A DNA stretch of 64,000 nt from Streptomyces formicae (GCF_022647665.1 NZ_CP071872.1:62001-126000); one strand, 5' to 3'. Numbered from the stretch's first letter, positions 23,712 through 32,774 are shown. Translations and numbers: made by a program. Notes: generated by a model from the sequence alone, not told the origin.

Positions 23712-24887
23712 TTGAAGAAGAGCAGCATGACGGTCGAGGAGCGGCCGGAAGCCGCCTACCGGCCCACCCCGCCGCCGGCGTGGAAGCCTCGCACCGACCC
23801 CGCGCCGCTGCTCCCGGACGCCGAGCCGTACCGGGTGCTCGGTACGGACGCGGCGGCCGGGGCCGACCCCCAGCTGCTGCTGCGGCTGTACGCCGAGCTG
23901 GTGCGCGGCCGCAGGTACAACGCGCAGGCGACCGCGCTCACCAAGCAGGGCAGGCTCGCCGTCTATCCGTCGAGCACCGGCCAGGAGGCGTGCGAGGTCG
24001 CGGCCGCGCTCGCCCTGGAGGAGCGCGACTGGCTCTTCCCCAGCTACCGGGACACCCTCGCGGCCGTCGCGCGCGGCCTCGACCCCGTGCAGGCGCTGAC
24101 GCTGCTGCGCGGCGACTGGCACACCGGATACGACCCTCACGAGCACCGCATAGCGCCCCTGTGCACGCCCCTCGCGACCCAGCTGCCACACGCCGTGGGG
24201 CTGGCACACGCCGCGCGCCTGAAGGGTGACGACGTCGTCGCGCTCGCCATGGTCGGTGACGGCGGCACCAGCGAGGGCGACTTCCACGAGGCGCTCAACT
24301 TCGCCGCCGTCTGGCAGGCCCCGGTCGTCTTCCTCGTGCAGAACAACGGCTTCGCGATCTCCGTCCCGCTCGCCAAGCAGACCGCCGCGCCCTCCCTCGC
24401 CCACAAGGCGGTCGGGTACGGAATGCCGGGCCGGCTGGTCGACGGGAACGACGCGGCGGCGGTGCACGAGGTGCTGACCGAGGCCGTCGCGCGGGCGCGG
24501 CGCGGCGAGGGCCCGACACTGATCGAAGCCGTCACCTACCGCATGGACGCGCACACGAACGCGGACGACGCGACCCGCTACCGGGCGGACGGCGAGGTCG
24601 AGGCCTGGCGGGAGCACGACCCGATCCGCCTGATGGAGCGGGAGCTGACCGGGCGCGGGCTGCTCGACGAGGACACCGTACGGGCGGCGGCGGAGGCCGC
24701 GGAGACGATGGCCGCACAGCTGAGGGAGCGGATGAACGCCGATCCGGTGCTCGATCCGATGGACCTGTTCGCGCACGTCTACGCGGAGCAGACCAGCCAG
24801 CTGCGGGAGCAGGCCGCGCAGCTGCGCGCCGAGCTGGACGCCGAGAGCGGAGAAGGAATGCACGGCGCGGAGGGCGGCGCACGATGA
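23712..24887 (+). CDS. bkdA: Branched-chain 2-oxoacid dehydrogenase E1 alpha subunit (set 1)
   Basis: A 391-residue thiamine-diphosphate-dependent dehydrogenase subunit. SSTGQEACEVAAALAL and LFPSYRDTLAAVARG are family motifs. The cofactor motif runs from GDG at 182-184 to NN at 211-212 (MVGDGGTSEGDFHEALNFAA ... NNGFAIS). TTG 23712 is preferred because GAGGAGGT lies 7 bases upstream; an ATG at 23727 is the alternative. It is the first gene of E1a-E1b-E2, overlaps E1b by ATGA and is divergent from bkdR. E1/E2 act with a lipoamide dehydrogenase encoded elsewhere to oxidise Val/Leu/Ile keto-acids, supplying branched fatty-acid and polyketide starters. Confidence 0.93.
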   Translation: MKKSSMTVEERPEAAYRPTPPPAWKPRTDPAPLLPDAEPYRVLGTDAAAGADPQLLLRLYAELVRGRRYNAQATALTKQGRLAVYPSSTGQEACEVAAALALEERDWLFPSYRDTLAAVARGLDPVQALTLLRGDWHTGYDPHEHRIAPLCTPLATQLPHAVGLAHAARLKGDDVVALAMVGDGGTSEGDFHEALNFAAVWQAPVVFLVQNNGFAISVPLAKQTAAPSLAHKAVGYGMPGRLVDGNDAAAVHEVLTEAVARARRGEGPTLIEAVTYRMDAHTNADDATRYRADGEVEAWREHDPIRLMERELTGRGLLDEDTVRAAAEAAETMAAQLRERMNADPVLDPMDLFAHVYAEQTSQLREQAAQLRAELDAESGEGMHGAEGGAR

Positions 24888-25897
24888 GCACGGCAACGGC
24901 CAGGCAGGCGAAGCCCGCCACGATGGCGCAGGCCCTCCAGCGCGCGATGCGCGACGCGATGGCCGAGGACCCGTCGGTCCATGTCATGGGTGAGGACGTC
25001 GGCACGCTCGGCGGCGTCTTCCGGGTCACTGACGGGCTCGCCAAGGAGTTCGGCGAGGACCGCTGCACGGACACGCCGCTCGCCGAGGCGGGCATCCTCG
25101 GGACGGCCGTCGGCATGGCGATGTACGGGCTGCGGCCCGTCGTGGAGATGCAGTTCGACGCCTTCGCCTATCCGGCGTTCGAGCAGCTGATCAGCCACGT
25201 CGCCCGTATGCGGAACCGGACGCGGGGCGCCATGCCGCTCCCGATCACGGTGCGGGTGCCGTACGGCGGCGGGATCGGCGGCGTCGAGCACCACAGCGAC
25301 TCCTCCGAGGCGTACTACATGGCGACCCCGGGGCTCCATGTCGTCACGCCCGCGACGGTCGAGGACGCGTACGGGCTGCTGCGCGCGGCCATCGCCTCCG
25401 ACGACCCCGTGGTGTTCCTGGAGCCCAAGCGGCTGTACTGGTCGAAGTCGGACTGGTCGCCGGAGGCTCCGGCGGCCGTGGAGCCGATCGGTCGCGCGGT
25501 GGTGCGACGCCAGGGGCGCAGCGCCACGCTCATCACCTACGGGCCGTCGGTGCCCGTGTGCCTGGAGGCCGCCGAGGCGGCGCAGGCCGAGGGCTGGGAC
25601 CTGGAGGTCGTCGACCTGCGCTCGCTCGTGCCCTTCGACGACGAGACCGTCTGCGCGTCGGTGCGACGCACCGGCCGTGCCGTGGTCGTCCACGAGTCGA
25701 ACGGGTTCGGCGGTCCCGGCGGAGAGATAGCGGCCCGGGTGACCGAGCGCTGCTTCCACCATCTGGAGGCGCCGGTGCTGCGGGTGGCGGGTTTCGACAT
25801 CCCCTATCCGCCGCCGATGCTGGAGAGGCACCATTTGCCTGGTGTGGACCGGGTGCTGGACGCCGTGGCCAGACTGCAGTGGGAGGCGGAGAGCTGA
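24884..25897 (+). CDS. bkdB: Branched-chain 2-oxoacid dehydrogenase E1 beta subunit (set 1)
   Basis: A 337-residue transketolase-like beta subunit pairing with the preceding alpha chain. HVMGEDVGTLGGVFRVTDGL, DTPLAEAGILGTAVGMAMYG, RVPYGGGIGGVEHHSDSSEAYY and TERCFHHLEAPVLRVAGFDIPYP are strongly conserved. The start overlaps the bkdA stop (ATGA), and the stop meets the E2 ATG at 25897. Confidence 0.95.
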   Translation: MSTATARQAKPATMAQALQRAMRDAMAEDPSVHVMGEDVGTLGGVFRVTDGLAKEFGEDRCTDTPLAEAGILGTAVGMAMYGLRPVVEMQFDAFAYPAFEQLISHVARMRNRTRGAMPLPITVRVPYGGGIGGVEHHSDSSEAYYMATPGLHVVTPATVEDAYGLLRAAIASDDPVVFLEPKRLYWSKSDWSPEAPAAVEPIGRAVVRRQGRSATLITYGPSVPVCLEAAEAAQAEGWDLEVVDLRSLVPFDDETVCASVRRTGRAVVVHESNGFGGPGGEIAARVTERCFHHLEAPVLRVAGFDIPYPPPMLERHHLPGVDRVLDAVARLQWEAES

Positions 25898-27437
25898 TGG
25901 CCCAGGTGCTCGAATTCAGGCTGCCGGACCTCGGCGAAGGGCTGACCGAGGCGGAGATCGTGCGCTGGCTGGTCGCGGAGGGCGATGTCGTCGCCGTCGA
26001 CCAGCCCGTCGTCGAGGTCGAGACGGCGAAGGCGATGGTGGAGGTGCCGTGCCCGTACGCGGGCGTGGTCACCGCGCGCTTCGGTGAGGAAGGCGCCGAG
26101 CTGCCCGTCGGGGCGCCGCTGCTGACCGTTGCGGTGGGGCAGTCCCCGGCGGCGCCCGGGGAGTCCGGGGCGCCCGCCGCCGGGGGTTCCGGGAGCCCCG
26201 GCGCTGCCGTTTCCGGCGCCTCGGGGGACGAGTCGTCCGGCAATGTGCTGGTGGGGTACGGCACCGGGGCGCCGGCCGCACGGCGGCGGCGGATCCGGCC
26301 CGCCGCGCTCTCGGGAGGCGCAGGCTCGGGCCGCCCGGCGAACGGCCGCCCGGCCGATCCGTCCGGGGCGGGGGTCGATGACCCGCACACCTTCCCGGAG
26401 CCCGTGTGGGACAGCGCGGTGGAGAGTCCGGCGCCCGATGAGATCGTCAGCGACGACCGAGGCGGTTCCGCCGCGGGCATGGGCGGTGCCGTCGTCGAGA
26501 CCGCGCCGCGCGGCGAAGGGCCCGTGGCGGTGATCTCGCCGCTGGTGCGGAAGTTGGCCAGGGACAACGGGGTCGATCTGCGCGAGCTGCACGGGTCGGG
26601 ACCCGAAGGGCTGATCCTGCGGGCCGATGTGGAGCAGGCGGTGCGCGCCCTTGCCGGGACGGCCCCGCCGCCGCAGCCCGCATCCACCATGACCCCGCCC
26701 GCACCCGCGGCCGCGCCTGCACCGGCAGCCGGTCCTGCTCCCGCCGTGGGCGCCGAACGGGTCCCGCTGCGCGGGGTGCGCGGTGCCGTCGCGGAGAAGC
26801 TGTCCCGCAGCCGGCGTGAGATACCGGACGCGACCTGCTGGGTCGACGCGGACGCCACCGAGCTCATGGCGGCGCGCAAGGCGATGAACGCCACCGGGGG
26901 CCGAAGATCTCGCTCCTCGCGCTGTTCGCCCGGATCTGCACGGCCGCGCTCGCCCGCTACCCCGAGCTGAACTCCACCGTGGACCTCGAGGCCAGGGAGA
27001 TCGTCCGTCTGCCCGAGGTGCACCTCGGCTTCGCGGCGCAGACCGCCCGCGGCCTTGTCGTCCCCGTCGTGCGCAACGCCCACAGCCGTACGGCGGAGTC
27101 GCTCACGGAGGAGTTCGCCCGGCTGACCGAGACGGCCCGGCGGGGCGTGCTCACCCCCGCGGAGCTCACCGGCGGCACGTTCACGCTGAACAACTACGGA
27201 GTCTTCGGGGTCGACGGATCCACGCCGATCATCAACCACCCGGAGGCCGCCATGCTCGGAGTCGGCCGCATCGTGCCGAAGCCCTGGGTGCACGAGGACG
27301 AGCTCGCGGTCCGGCAGGTCGTGCAGCTCTCCCTCACCTTCGACCACCGGGTGTGCGACGGCGGCACCGCGGGCGGCTTCCTCCGGTATGTGGCCGACTG
27401 TGTGGAGAGTCCGGCGGTGCTGCTGCGCACTCTGTAG
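25897..27437 (+). pseudogene. bkdC: E2 lipoamide acyltransferase of bkd set 1, interrupted by a frameshift
   Basis: The first part (25897 to about 26895) encodes a lipoyl domain with Lys45 in VETAKAMVEV, a long Ala/Gly/Pro linker, the E1/E3-binding domain (VISPLVRKLARDNGVDLRELHGSGPEGLILRADV) and the start of the acyltransferase domain. At the G-run 26896-26900 the frame breaks. The rest, PKISLLALFARICTAALARYPEL through DHRVCDGGTAGGF and the stop at 27437, continues in another frame. One missing G (five instead of six) restores Thr-Gly-Gly-Pro-Lys and a full protein of about 514 residues. The downstream half is well conserved, so a sequencing error in the homopolymer or a very recent mutation is likely. 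If real, set 1 lacks a working E2 and might borrow the E2 at 47266. Confidence 0.85.
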
Positions 27438-27481
27438 CCCCGGCGGGTTCCCTGCGGGTGATCGCGGCCCATACTGCTGGG

Positions 27482-28366
27482 GTGACTGCGGATGCGGGGT
27501 ACGACGCGATCGTGCTCGCCGGGGGTGCCGCCAAGCGGCTCGGCGGGGCGGACAAGCCGGGGGTGAGTGTCGGCGGCCGGGCGCTGCTCGACCGCGTGCT
27601 CACGGTGTGCCGGGACGCCGGCCGCACCGTCGTGGTCGGCGACCGGCGGGCCACCGCGCGCCCGGTGCTCTGGGCGCGTGAGGCCCCGCCCGGCGGCGGG
27701 CCGCTCGCCGCGCTCGACGCCGGGGTGCGCCGGACCGAGGCGGGGACCGTGCTCGTGCTCTCCGCGGATCTGCCGTTCCTCGGCGAAGCGACCGTACGGC
27801 GGCTGCTCACCGCCCTGGACCCGGGCGGGCCGGACGGGGCGGGCGGGGCCCAGGGCGTGGAGGGAGCGCTCCTCGTCGACGCCGGCGGGCGTGACCAGCC
27901 TCTCGTCGCGGCGTACCGGAGCGAGTCGCTGCGCCGCGAACTGGCCCTGATCGCCGCCGAGCACGGCGGTCTCAGCGGGCTGCCGCTTCGGCTGCTGACG
28001 GAGGAGCTGGAACTCGGCAGGGTCGCGGCGGGGCCGCTCGACGCCTTCGACTGCGACACCTGGGAGGACATCGCCGCAGCCCGGGCCCGCATCAGGGAGC
28101 ATGGGAACGTGCTGGATGAATGGATCACCGCAGTCAAGGACGAACTCGGCATCGATCTCGACGTCGACACCGGCGTCCTGCTCGATCTGGCCCGCGATGC
28201 CGCGCACGGTGTCGCCCGGCCTGCCGCGCCGCTCACCACGTTCCTGGTCGGCTATGCGGCGGCCAAGGCAGGCGGTGACAGCGCCCAGGCGGTGGCCGAA
28301 GCGGCCCGCAAGGCGGCGGCGCTCGCCGGCCGCTGGGCGGCGGAGGCCGACAAGGCCGGCGACTGA
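27482..28366 (+). CDS. MobA-like NTP transferase fused to a DUF6457 domain
   Basis: A 294-residue protein. Residues 1-200 are a molybdenum-cofactor guanylyltransferase-like fold: AIVLAGGAAKRLGGADKP is the nucleotide-binding loop, then ADLPFLGEATVRRL and DQPLVAAYRS. From about residue 212 a small helical DUF6457 domain follows (VLDEWITAVKDELGIDLDVDTGVLLDLARDAAHGVARPAAPL), ending the chain. It sits just before moeA with overlapping stop and start (TGATG), consistent with molybdenum cofactor synthesis. GTG 27482 precedes the conserved fold. Confidence 0.88.
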   Translation: MTADAGYDAIVLAGGAAKRLGGADKPGVSVGGRALLDRVLTVCRDAGRTVVVGDRRATARPVLWAREAPPGGGPLAALDAGVRRTEAGTVLVLSADLPFLGEATVRRLLTALDPGGPDGAGGAQGVEGALLVDAGGRDQPLVAAYRSESLRRELALIAAEHGGLSGLPLRLLTEELELGRVAAGPLDAFDCDTWEDIAAARARIREHGNVLDEWITAVKDELGIDLDVDTGVLLDLARDAAHGVARPAAPLTTFLVGYAAAKAGGDSAQAVAEAARKAAALAGRWAAEADKAGD

Positions 28367-29976
28367 TGACCGCGCAGGACGACGGACTCGACTTTCCCTG
28401 GGCGGAGTCCGGACTCGGCAGCGCCGCGGCTTCCGGCGCGTCCGCGGCCGCGGACGACGACGTCGCGGACGCCCTCGCCCTCGTGGCTCGCCGGTCGTCG
28501 CGGCGGGCGCCGGCCGGCGCTCCTCGTTCCGACGCCGCCGATGTCCCCCGTCCCGCACCGGCCCCCGACGGCCGGGCCGTGGAAACCGGCGGTCAGGGTG
28601 ACCGGGACCGGGACCGGGAACAGGACCGGGACCACGACCAGGACCACGACCAGGACCACGACCAGGACCGAGACGGGGACGGGGACGGCGTCGAGGATGC
28701 TCTTGCCCTCGTCGGACGCGGGCTCGTCGGGCGGGCGCACGGCCACGGCGGCGGACACTCCGGCGGCGGTCGTCGACGCACGGCGCCCTGGGCGGAGGCC
28801 CGAGCCCTCGCGGCGCGTGCGGGTCGCGCCGCCCCCTCGCGCACCCGGCATGAGCCCCTCGACCACGCCCAAGGGCAACTGCTCGCCGAACCGCTCACCG
28901 CGCTGACCGATCTGCCGTCGTTCGACACCTCCGCCATGGACGGCTGGGCGGTCGCCGGACCCGGCCCCTGGATCGTGGGGAGCAGCGACAGCGGCATCCT
29001 CGCCGGTCACGGTGAGCCTGAGCCGCTCGTCGACGGCACGGCCGTACGGATCGCGACCGGAGCCCGGATTCCCGCCGGCGCCACGGCCGTCATCCGCAGC
29101 GAGCATGCCCGCACCGCCGGCAGCCATCTCCATGCCCAACGTCAGGTGACCCACGGTCAGGACATCCGGCCGCGCGGCCAGGAATGCAGGTCCGGTGACC
29201 AACTCCTGCCCGCCGGAGCGGTGGTGACCCCGGCGGTGCTCGGACTCGCCGCCGCCGCCGGATACGACCGGCTGCACACCGTTCGGCAGCCGCGCGTCGA
29301 AGTGCTTGTGCTCGGCGATGAGTTGCTCACGGAGGGGCTGCCCCACGACGGGCTCATTCGGGACGCCCTCGGGCCGATGATCGGCCCCTGGCTGAGGGCA
29401 CTCGGCGCCGAGGTGCTCGCCACGCGCCGTATCAGCGACGACGCCGAAGCCCTCCAGCGGGCCGTCACCACATCCGAGGCCGACCTCCTGGTGACCACGG
29501 GCGGCACGGCGGCCGGGCCCGTCGATCATGTGCATCCGGTGCTCCGCAAGGCGGGGGCCGAGCTGCTGGTCGACGGCGTCGCCGTACGGCCCGGACATCC
29601 CATGCTGCTGGCCGAGCTGGGGCCCGGCCGGTATCTGGTGGGGCTGCCGGGGAATCCGCTGGCTGCCGTATCCGGGCTGCTCACGCTCGCGGAGCCGCTG
29701 CTGCGCGGCATGTCGGGGCATGCGGCAACCCCGGCCCTGTATCCCGCGTCCCTACAGGACGAGGTCCACGGTCATCCGCAGGACACCCGGCTTGTTCCAG
29801 TGGTGCGCCGCCGCAACCGTCTTGTGCCGCTGCACTACAACGGTCCGGCCATGCTGCGGGGCATCGCCGCCGCGCATGGTCTTGCCGTCGTACCGCCCGG
29901 CGGGGCGCGGGCCGGTGATGAGCTGGAGCTCCTCGATCTGCCCTGGTCGCCGACGCCCGGAGGGTGTTTCACGTGA
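28366..29976 (+). CDS. moeA: Molybdopterin molybdenumtransferase MoeA with long repeat-bearing N-terminal extension
   Basis: A 536-residue protein. The MoeA core starts near residue 140 (PWAEARALAARAG) and includes LTDLPSFDTSAMDGWAV, VRIATGARIPAGATAVIRSE, the catalytic-domain VTTGGTAAGPVDHVHPVL and GLPGNPLAAVSGLLTLAEPL. It inserts molybdate into adenylated molybdopterin. The first 140 residues are unusual: two copies of a DALALVxR motif (35-42 and 111-118) flank an Arg/Asp/His/Gln repeat (80-108) encoded by 6-bp repeats. The stop lies inside the perfect parS site at 29966-29979. Confidence 0.92.
   Translation: MTAQDDGLDFPWAESGLGSAAASGASAAADDDVADALALVARRSSRRAPAGAPRSDAADVPRPAPAPDGRAVETGGQGDRDRDREQDRDHDQDHDQDHDQDRDGDGDGVEDALALVGRGLVGRAHGHGGGHSGGGRRRTAPWAEARALAARAGRAAPSRTRHEPLDHAQGQLLAEPLTALTDLPSFDTSAMDGWAVAGPGPWIVGSSDSGILAGHGEPEPLVDGTAVRIATGARIPAGATAVIRSEHARTAGSHLHAQRQVTHGQDIRPRGQECRSGDQLLPAGAVVTPAVLGLAAAAGYDRLHTVRQPRVEVLVLGDELLTEGLPHDGLIRDALGPMIGPWLRALGAEVLATRRISDDAEALQRAVTTSEADLLVTTGGTAAGPVDHVHPVLRKAGAELLVDGVAVRPGHPMLLAELGPGRYLVGLPGNPLAAVSGLLTLAEPLLRGMSGHAATPALYPASLQDEVHGHPQDTRLVPVVRRRNRLVPLHYNGPAMLRGIAAAHGLAVVPPGGARAGDELELLDLPWSPTPGGCFT
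28600..28686 (+). repeat. Hexamer-type tandem repeat in moeA
   Basis: GACCGG/GACCAC/GACCAG hexamers repeat about 14 times, encoding the Asp-Arg/Asp-His/Asp-Gln string of the MoeA extension. Coding in frame throughout. Prone to length change. Confidence 0.85.
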
Positions 29977-29979
29977 AAC
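29966..29979. other. Perfect parS site GTTTCACGTGAAAC
   Basis: An exact ParB-binding consensus. It overlaps the moeA stop codon (TGA 29974-29976) and the GTG start of the K+ channel gene (29973) and lies 1 base after the GGAGGG ribosome site, so ParB binding and gene expression share the sequence. Confidence 0.92.
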
Positions 29980-31052
29980 TTCCCGGTCAGGACGCCATCG
30001 CCCGGCGCGCTGACGAGCAGCTGGTCACCGCGCGGGTGCACATGCCGCGCCGCGTCATCGAGCGGCCGATGCGGCAGGTCACCAAAAGGCTGCTGATGGC
30101 GCTGGGGGTGCTGGCGCTGACCGTGCTCATCGTCTGGCTCGACCGTGGTGGCTATCACGACAATGCGGACGGGAAAGTCGACCTCCTCGACTCCATCTAC
30201 TACGCCACCGTCACCCTCTCCACCACGGGGTACGGCGACATCGTTCCGCACAGCGACAGCGCCCGGCTGGTCAATGTGCTGCTGGTGACGCCGTTGCGCG
30301 TGCTCTTTCTGATCATCCTGGTCGGTACCACTCTCGAGGTCCTCACCGAGCGGACCCGGGAGGAGTGGCGGCTGAACCGCTGGAGGGCCACCTTGCGTGA
30401 GCACACCGTTATCGTCGGCTTCGGCACGAAGGGACGTTCCGCGCTCCAGACCCTGTGCGCGACAGGGCTGAAGAAGGAGCAGGTCGTCGTCGTGGATCCG
30501 AGTTCGAAGGTGGTCGAGGCCGCGAACGCGGACGGGTTCGCGGGGGTCGTCGGCGATGCGACCCGTAGCGATGTGCTGTTGCGTGCGGAGTTGCAGAAGG
30601 CGCGTCAGATCATCATCGCCACACAGCGGGACGACACGGCGGTGCTGGTCGCGCTGACCGCGCGGCAGCTCAATCGTGGAGCGAAGATCGTGGCCGCGGT
30701 GCGCGAGGAGGAGAACGCGCCGCTGCTGCGTCAGTCAGGGGCCGACGCGGTGATCACGAGCGCCAGCGCGGCGGGCCGACTGCTGGGGCTGTCCGTGCTC
30801 AGCCCCAGCGCGGGCACGGTGATGGAGGACCTGATCCAGCAGGGCAGTGGCCTCGATATCGTCGAACGGCCGGTGATAAAGAGCGAGGTCGGCAAGAACG
30901 TTCGGGAGACGGACGATCTGGTGGTGAGTGTGTTGCGCGGGCACCGGCTGCTCGGTTACGACGATCCGAAGGCGAGCCCCCTGCAGTTGACGGACCGTCT
31001 GATCACCATCGTGCGGGCGACGAACGTGCCGTCGCTGGGCGCCGCGGAGTAG
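29973..31052 (+). CDS. Potassium channel protein with TrkA-N/RCK domain
   Basis: A 359-residue membrane protein. TM1 is around LLMALGVLALTVLIVWL, a pore loop carries the K+ selectivity filter STTGYGD, and TM2 is around VNVLLVTPLRVLFLIILVGTTL. A cytoplasmic Rossmann RCK domain follows (TVIVGFGTKGRSALQTL, VVVDPSSKVVEAANADG, GDATRSDVLLRAEL) plus a C-terminal TrkA-C-like part. GTG 29973 is chosen because GGAGGG ends 8 bases upstream; GTG 29964 lies within that ribosome site. It is the usual two-helix ligand-gated channel architecture. Confidence 0.92.
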   Translation: MKLPGQDAIARRADEQLVTARVHMPRRVIERPMRQVTKRLLMALGVLALTVLIVWLDRGGYHDNADGKVDLLDSIYYATVTLSTTGYGDIVPHSDSARLVNVLLVTPLRVLFLIILVGTTLEVLTERTREEWRLNRWRATLREHTVIVGFGTKGRSALQTLCATGLKKEQVVVVDPSSKVVEAANADGFAGVVGDATRSDVLLRAELQKARQIIIATQRDDTAVLVALTARQLNRGAKIVAAVREEENAPLLRQSGADAVITSASAAGRLLGLSVLSPSAGTVMEDLIQQGSGLDIVERPVIKSEVGKNVRETDDLVVSVLRGHRLLGYDDPKASPLQLTDRLITIVRATNVPSLGAAE

Positions 31053-31100
31053 GGCCCACGGTCCGCCCGCGCCGGGGGACGGCGGAGTAGCCTCGCGGCC

Positions 31101-32108
31101 ATGCATGCGATCACGATTCCCGAACCTGGTGGTCCCGAGGCGCTGGTGTGGGCGGAGGTGCCCGATGTCGAGCCCGGCGAGGGGGAGGTCCTCGTCGATG
31201 TCGTCGCCAGCGCGGTCAACCGCGCGGATCTGCTGCAGCGGCAAGGCTTTTACGACCCGCCGCTCGGGGCTTCCCCGTACCCCGGGCTGGAATGCTCGGG
31301 ACGTATCAGCGCGCTCGGTCCCGGTGTCTCCGGTTGGAGCATCGGTGACGAGGTGTGCGCGCTGCTGGCGGGCGGCGGATACGCGGAGAAGGTGGCTGTC
31401 CCGGCCGGGCAACTGCTGCCGGTGCCGGAAGGGGTTGACGTGGTCACGGCGGCGGCACTGCCGGAGGTGACCTGCACGGTCTGGTCCAACGTGTTCATGG
31501 TCGCCCATCTGCGGCCGGGCGAGACCCTGCTCGTCCACGGCGGTGCGAGCGGCATCGGGACGATGGCGATCCAGCTCGGCAAGGCGGTGGGCGCGACGGT
31601 GGCGGTCACCGCTGGCGGGCCGGAGAAGCTGGCGCGCTGCGCCGAGCTGGGCGCGGACATTCTGATCGACTACCGCGAGCAGGACTTCGTGGAGGAGATC
31701 AGGAAAGCGACGGGCGGTGCGGGGGCGGACGTCATCCTCGACATCATCGGAGCCAAGTATCTGGACCGGAACGTACGGGCGTTGGCCGTGAACGGCCGCC
31801 TTGCGGTGATCGGACTGCAAGGCGGGGTGAAGGGCGAGCTGAACCTCGGGGCGCTGCTGGGCAAGCGGGCTGCGGTCACGGCGACGTCATTGCGGGGGCG
31901 CCCGCTCCAGGAGAAGACGGCGATCGTGGCGGCGGTGCGGGAGCACGTGTGGCCGCTGGTCGCGGCCGGGACGGTGCGGGCGGTCGTGGACAGCACCGTG
32001 CCGATGCCGGAGGCGGCAGAGGGGCATCGGGCGCTGGATTCGGGGGCGCATGTGGGCAAGGTGCTGCTGGTGACGCCGTCGTCCGGGCCCTCGCCTGCCG
32101 CAGGCTGA
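31101..32108 (+). CDS. NAD(P)H-dependent quinone oxidoreductase (zinc-independent MDR family)
   Basis: A 335-residue medium-chain dehydrogenase/reductase. MHAITIPEPGGPEALVW, VNRADLLQRQGFYDPP, PGLECSGRISALG and the cofactor motif VHGGASGIGTMAIQLGKAVGATV place it among quinone reductase (PIG3/QOR-like) enzymes lacking catalytic zinc ligands. It probably reduces quinones or enones with NADPH. A strong hairpin follows at 32190. Confidence 0.93.
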   Translation: MHAITIPEPGGPEALVWAEVPDVEPGEGEVLVDVVASAVNRADLLQRQGFYDPPLGASPYPGLECSGRISALGPGVSGWSIGDEVCALLAGGGYAEKVAVPAGQLLPVPEGVDVVTAAALPEVTCTVWSNVFMVAHLRPGETLLVHGGASGIGTMAIQLGKAVGATVAVTAGGPEKLARCAELGADILIDYREQDFVEEIRKATGGAGADVILDIIGAKYLDRNVRALAVNGRLAVIGLQGGVKGELNLGALLGKRAAVTATSLRGRPLQEKTAIVAAVREHVWPLVAAGTVRAVVDSTVPMPEAAEGHRALDSGAHVGKVLLVTPSSGPSPAAG

Positions 32109-32189
32109 GCGGGGCGGCCCCAGGAGGTGTCCGGACGTCGTCGGCGTCGCGGCCCTGTGCTGCCGGCCGAGCCCGGCGGCCGCGCGAAC

Positions 32190-32220
32190 AGGACCCGTCC
32201 CCCGCAGGGGGACGGGTCCT
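32190..32220. terminator. Strong hairpin between convergent quinone reductase and bpa
   Basis: AGGACCCGTCCCCC-GCA-GGGGGACGGGTCCT: a perfect 14-bp stem. Placed between two convergent genes, it can serve both. Confidence 0.85.
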
Positions 32221-32234
32221 GGTGGTGCGAGGGG

Positions 32235-32774
32235 TCAGAGGTACGGGCCCGAGCGGATGGCGCCGTGGTGGGAGTCGTCATCGTCGGTGGGGGCGCCGGG
32301 CGGGAGGGCGCGGCGCATCTGCTCCAGTTGGGCGCGCGCCGCCATCTGCTGGGCGAACAGCGCCGTCTGGATGCCGTGGAAGAGACCCTCCAGCCAGCCG
32401 ACCAACTGAGCCTGTGCGATGCGGAGTTCTGCCTCCGAGGGGATGGCTTCGTCCGTGAAGGGCAGCGAGAGGCGCTCGAGTTCAGCGACGAGTTCCGGAG
32501 CGAGTCCGTCCTCGAGCTCCTTCACCGAGCTCGCGTGGATCTCCTTGAGCCTGACCCGGCTCGCCTCGTCCAGAGGGGCCGCCCGCACTTCCTCCAGCAG
32601 CTGCTTGATCATGCTGCCGATGCGCATGACCTTCGCAGGCTGTTCGACCATTTCCGTCACCGGGACCTCGCGCGCCTCGTCGTCAGCTTCAACGCCGCCG
32701 AGCGCCATCCCGTCCTGCCCCACTACGAGGACATGGGGGCTCTGCGGCGACCGTTCGTTCCTCGGCATCTCCAT
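32235..32774 (-). CDS. bpa: Bacterial proteasome activator (Bpa/PafE)
   Basis: A 179-residue protein of the actinobacterial ring-forming, ATP-independent 20S proteasome activator family. The helical core includes VTEMVEQPAKVMRIGSMIKQLLEEVRAAPLDEASR and QLVGWLEGLFHGIQTALFAQQMAARAQLEQ. The last four residues GPYL match the HbYX-like tail (GQYL in mycobacteria) that docks into proteasome alpha-subunit pockets. ATG 32774 precedes MEMPRNERS; longer forms lack conservation. It stands alone, away from any proteasome operon. Confidence 0.92.
   Translation of the reverse strand: MEMPRNERSPQSPHVLVVGQDGMALGGVEADDEAREVPVTEMVEQPAKVMRIGSMIKQLLEEVRAAPLDEASRVRLKEIHASSVKELEDGLAPELVAELERLSLPFTDEAIPSEAELRIAQAQLVGWLEGLFHGIQTALFAQQMAARAQLEQMRRALPPGAPTDDDDSHHGAIRSGPYL

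Noticed and set aside
25897..26970. A complete, shorter E2 protein ending at the frameshift
   Set aside because: The last 23 residues after the G-run (Arg/Ser/Pro-rich) do not match the acyltransferase domain, while the alternative frame does.
28600..28686. Repeat block in moeA as a CRISPR or origin-like iteron array
   Set aside because: Hexamers without spacers, coding in frame in MoeA.
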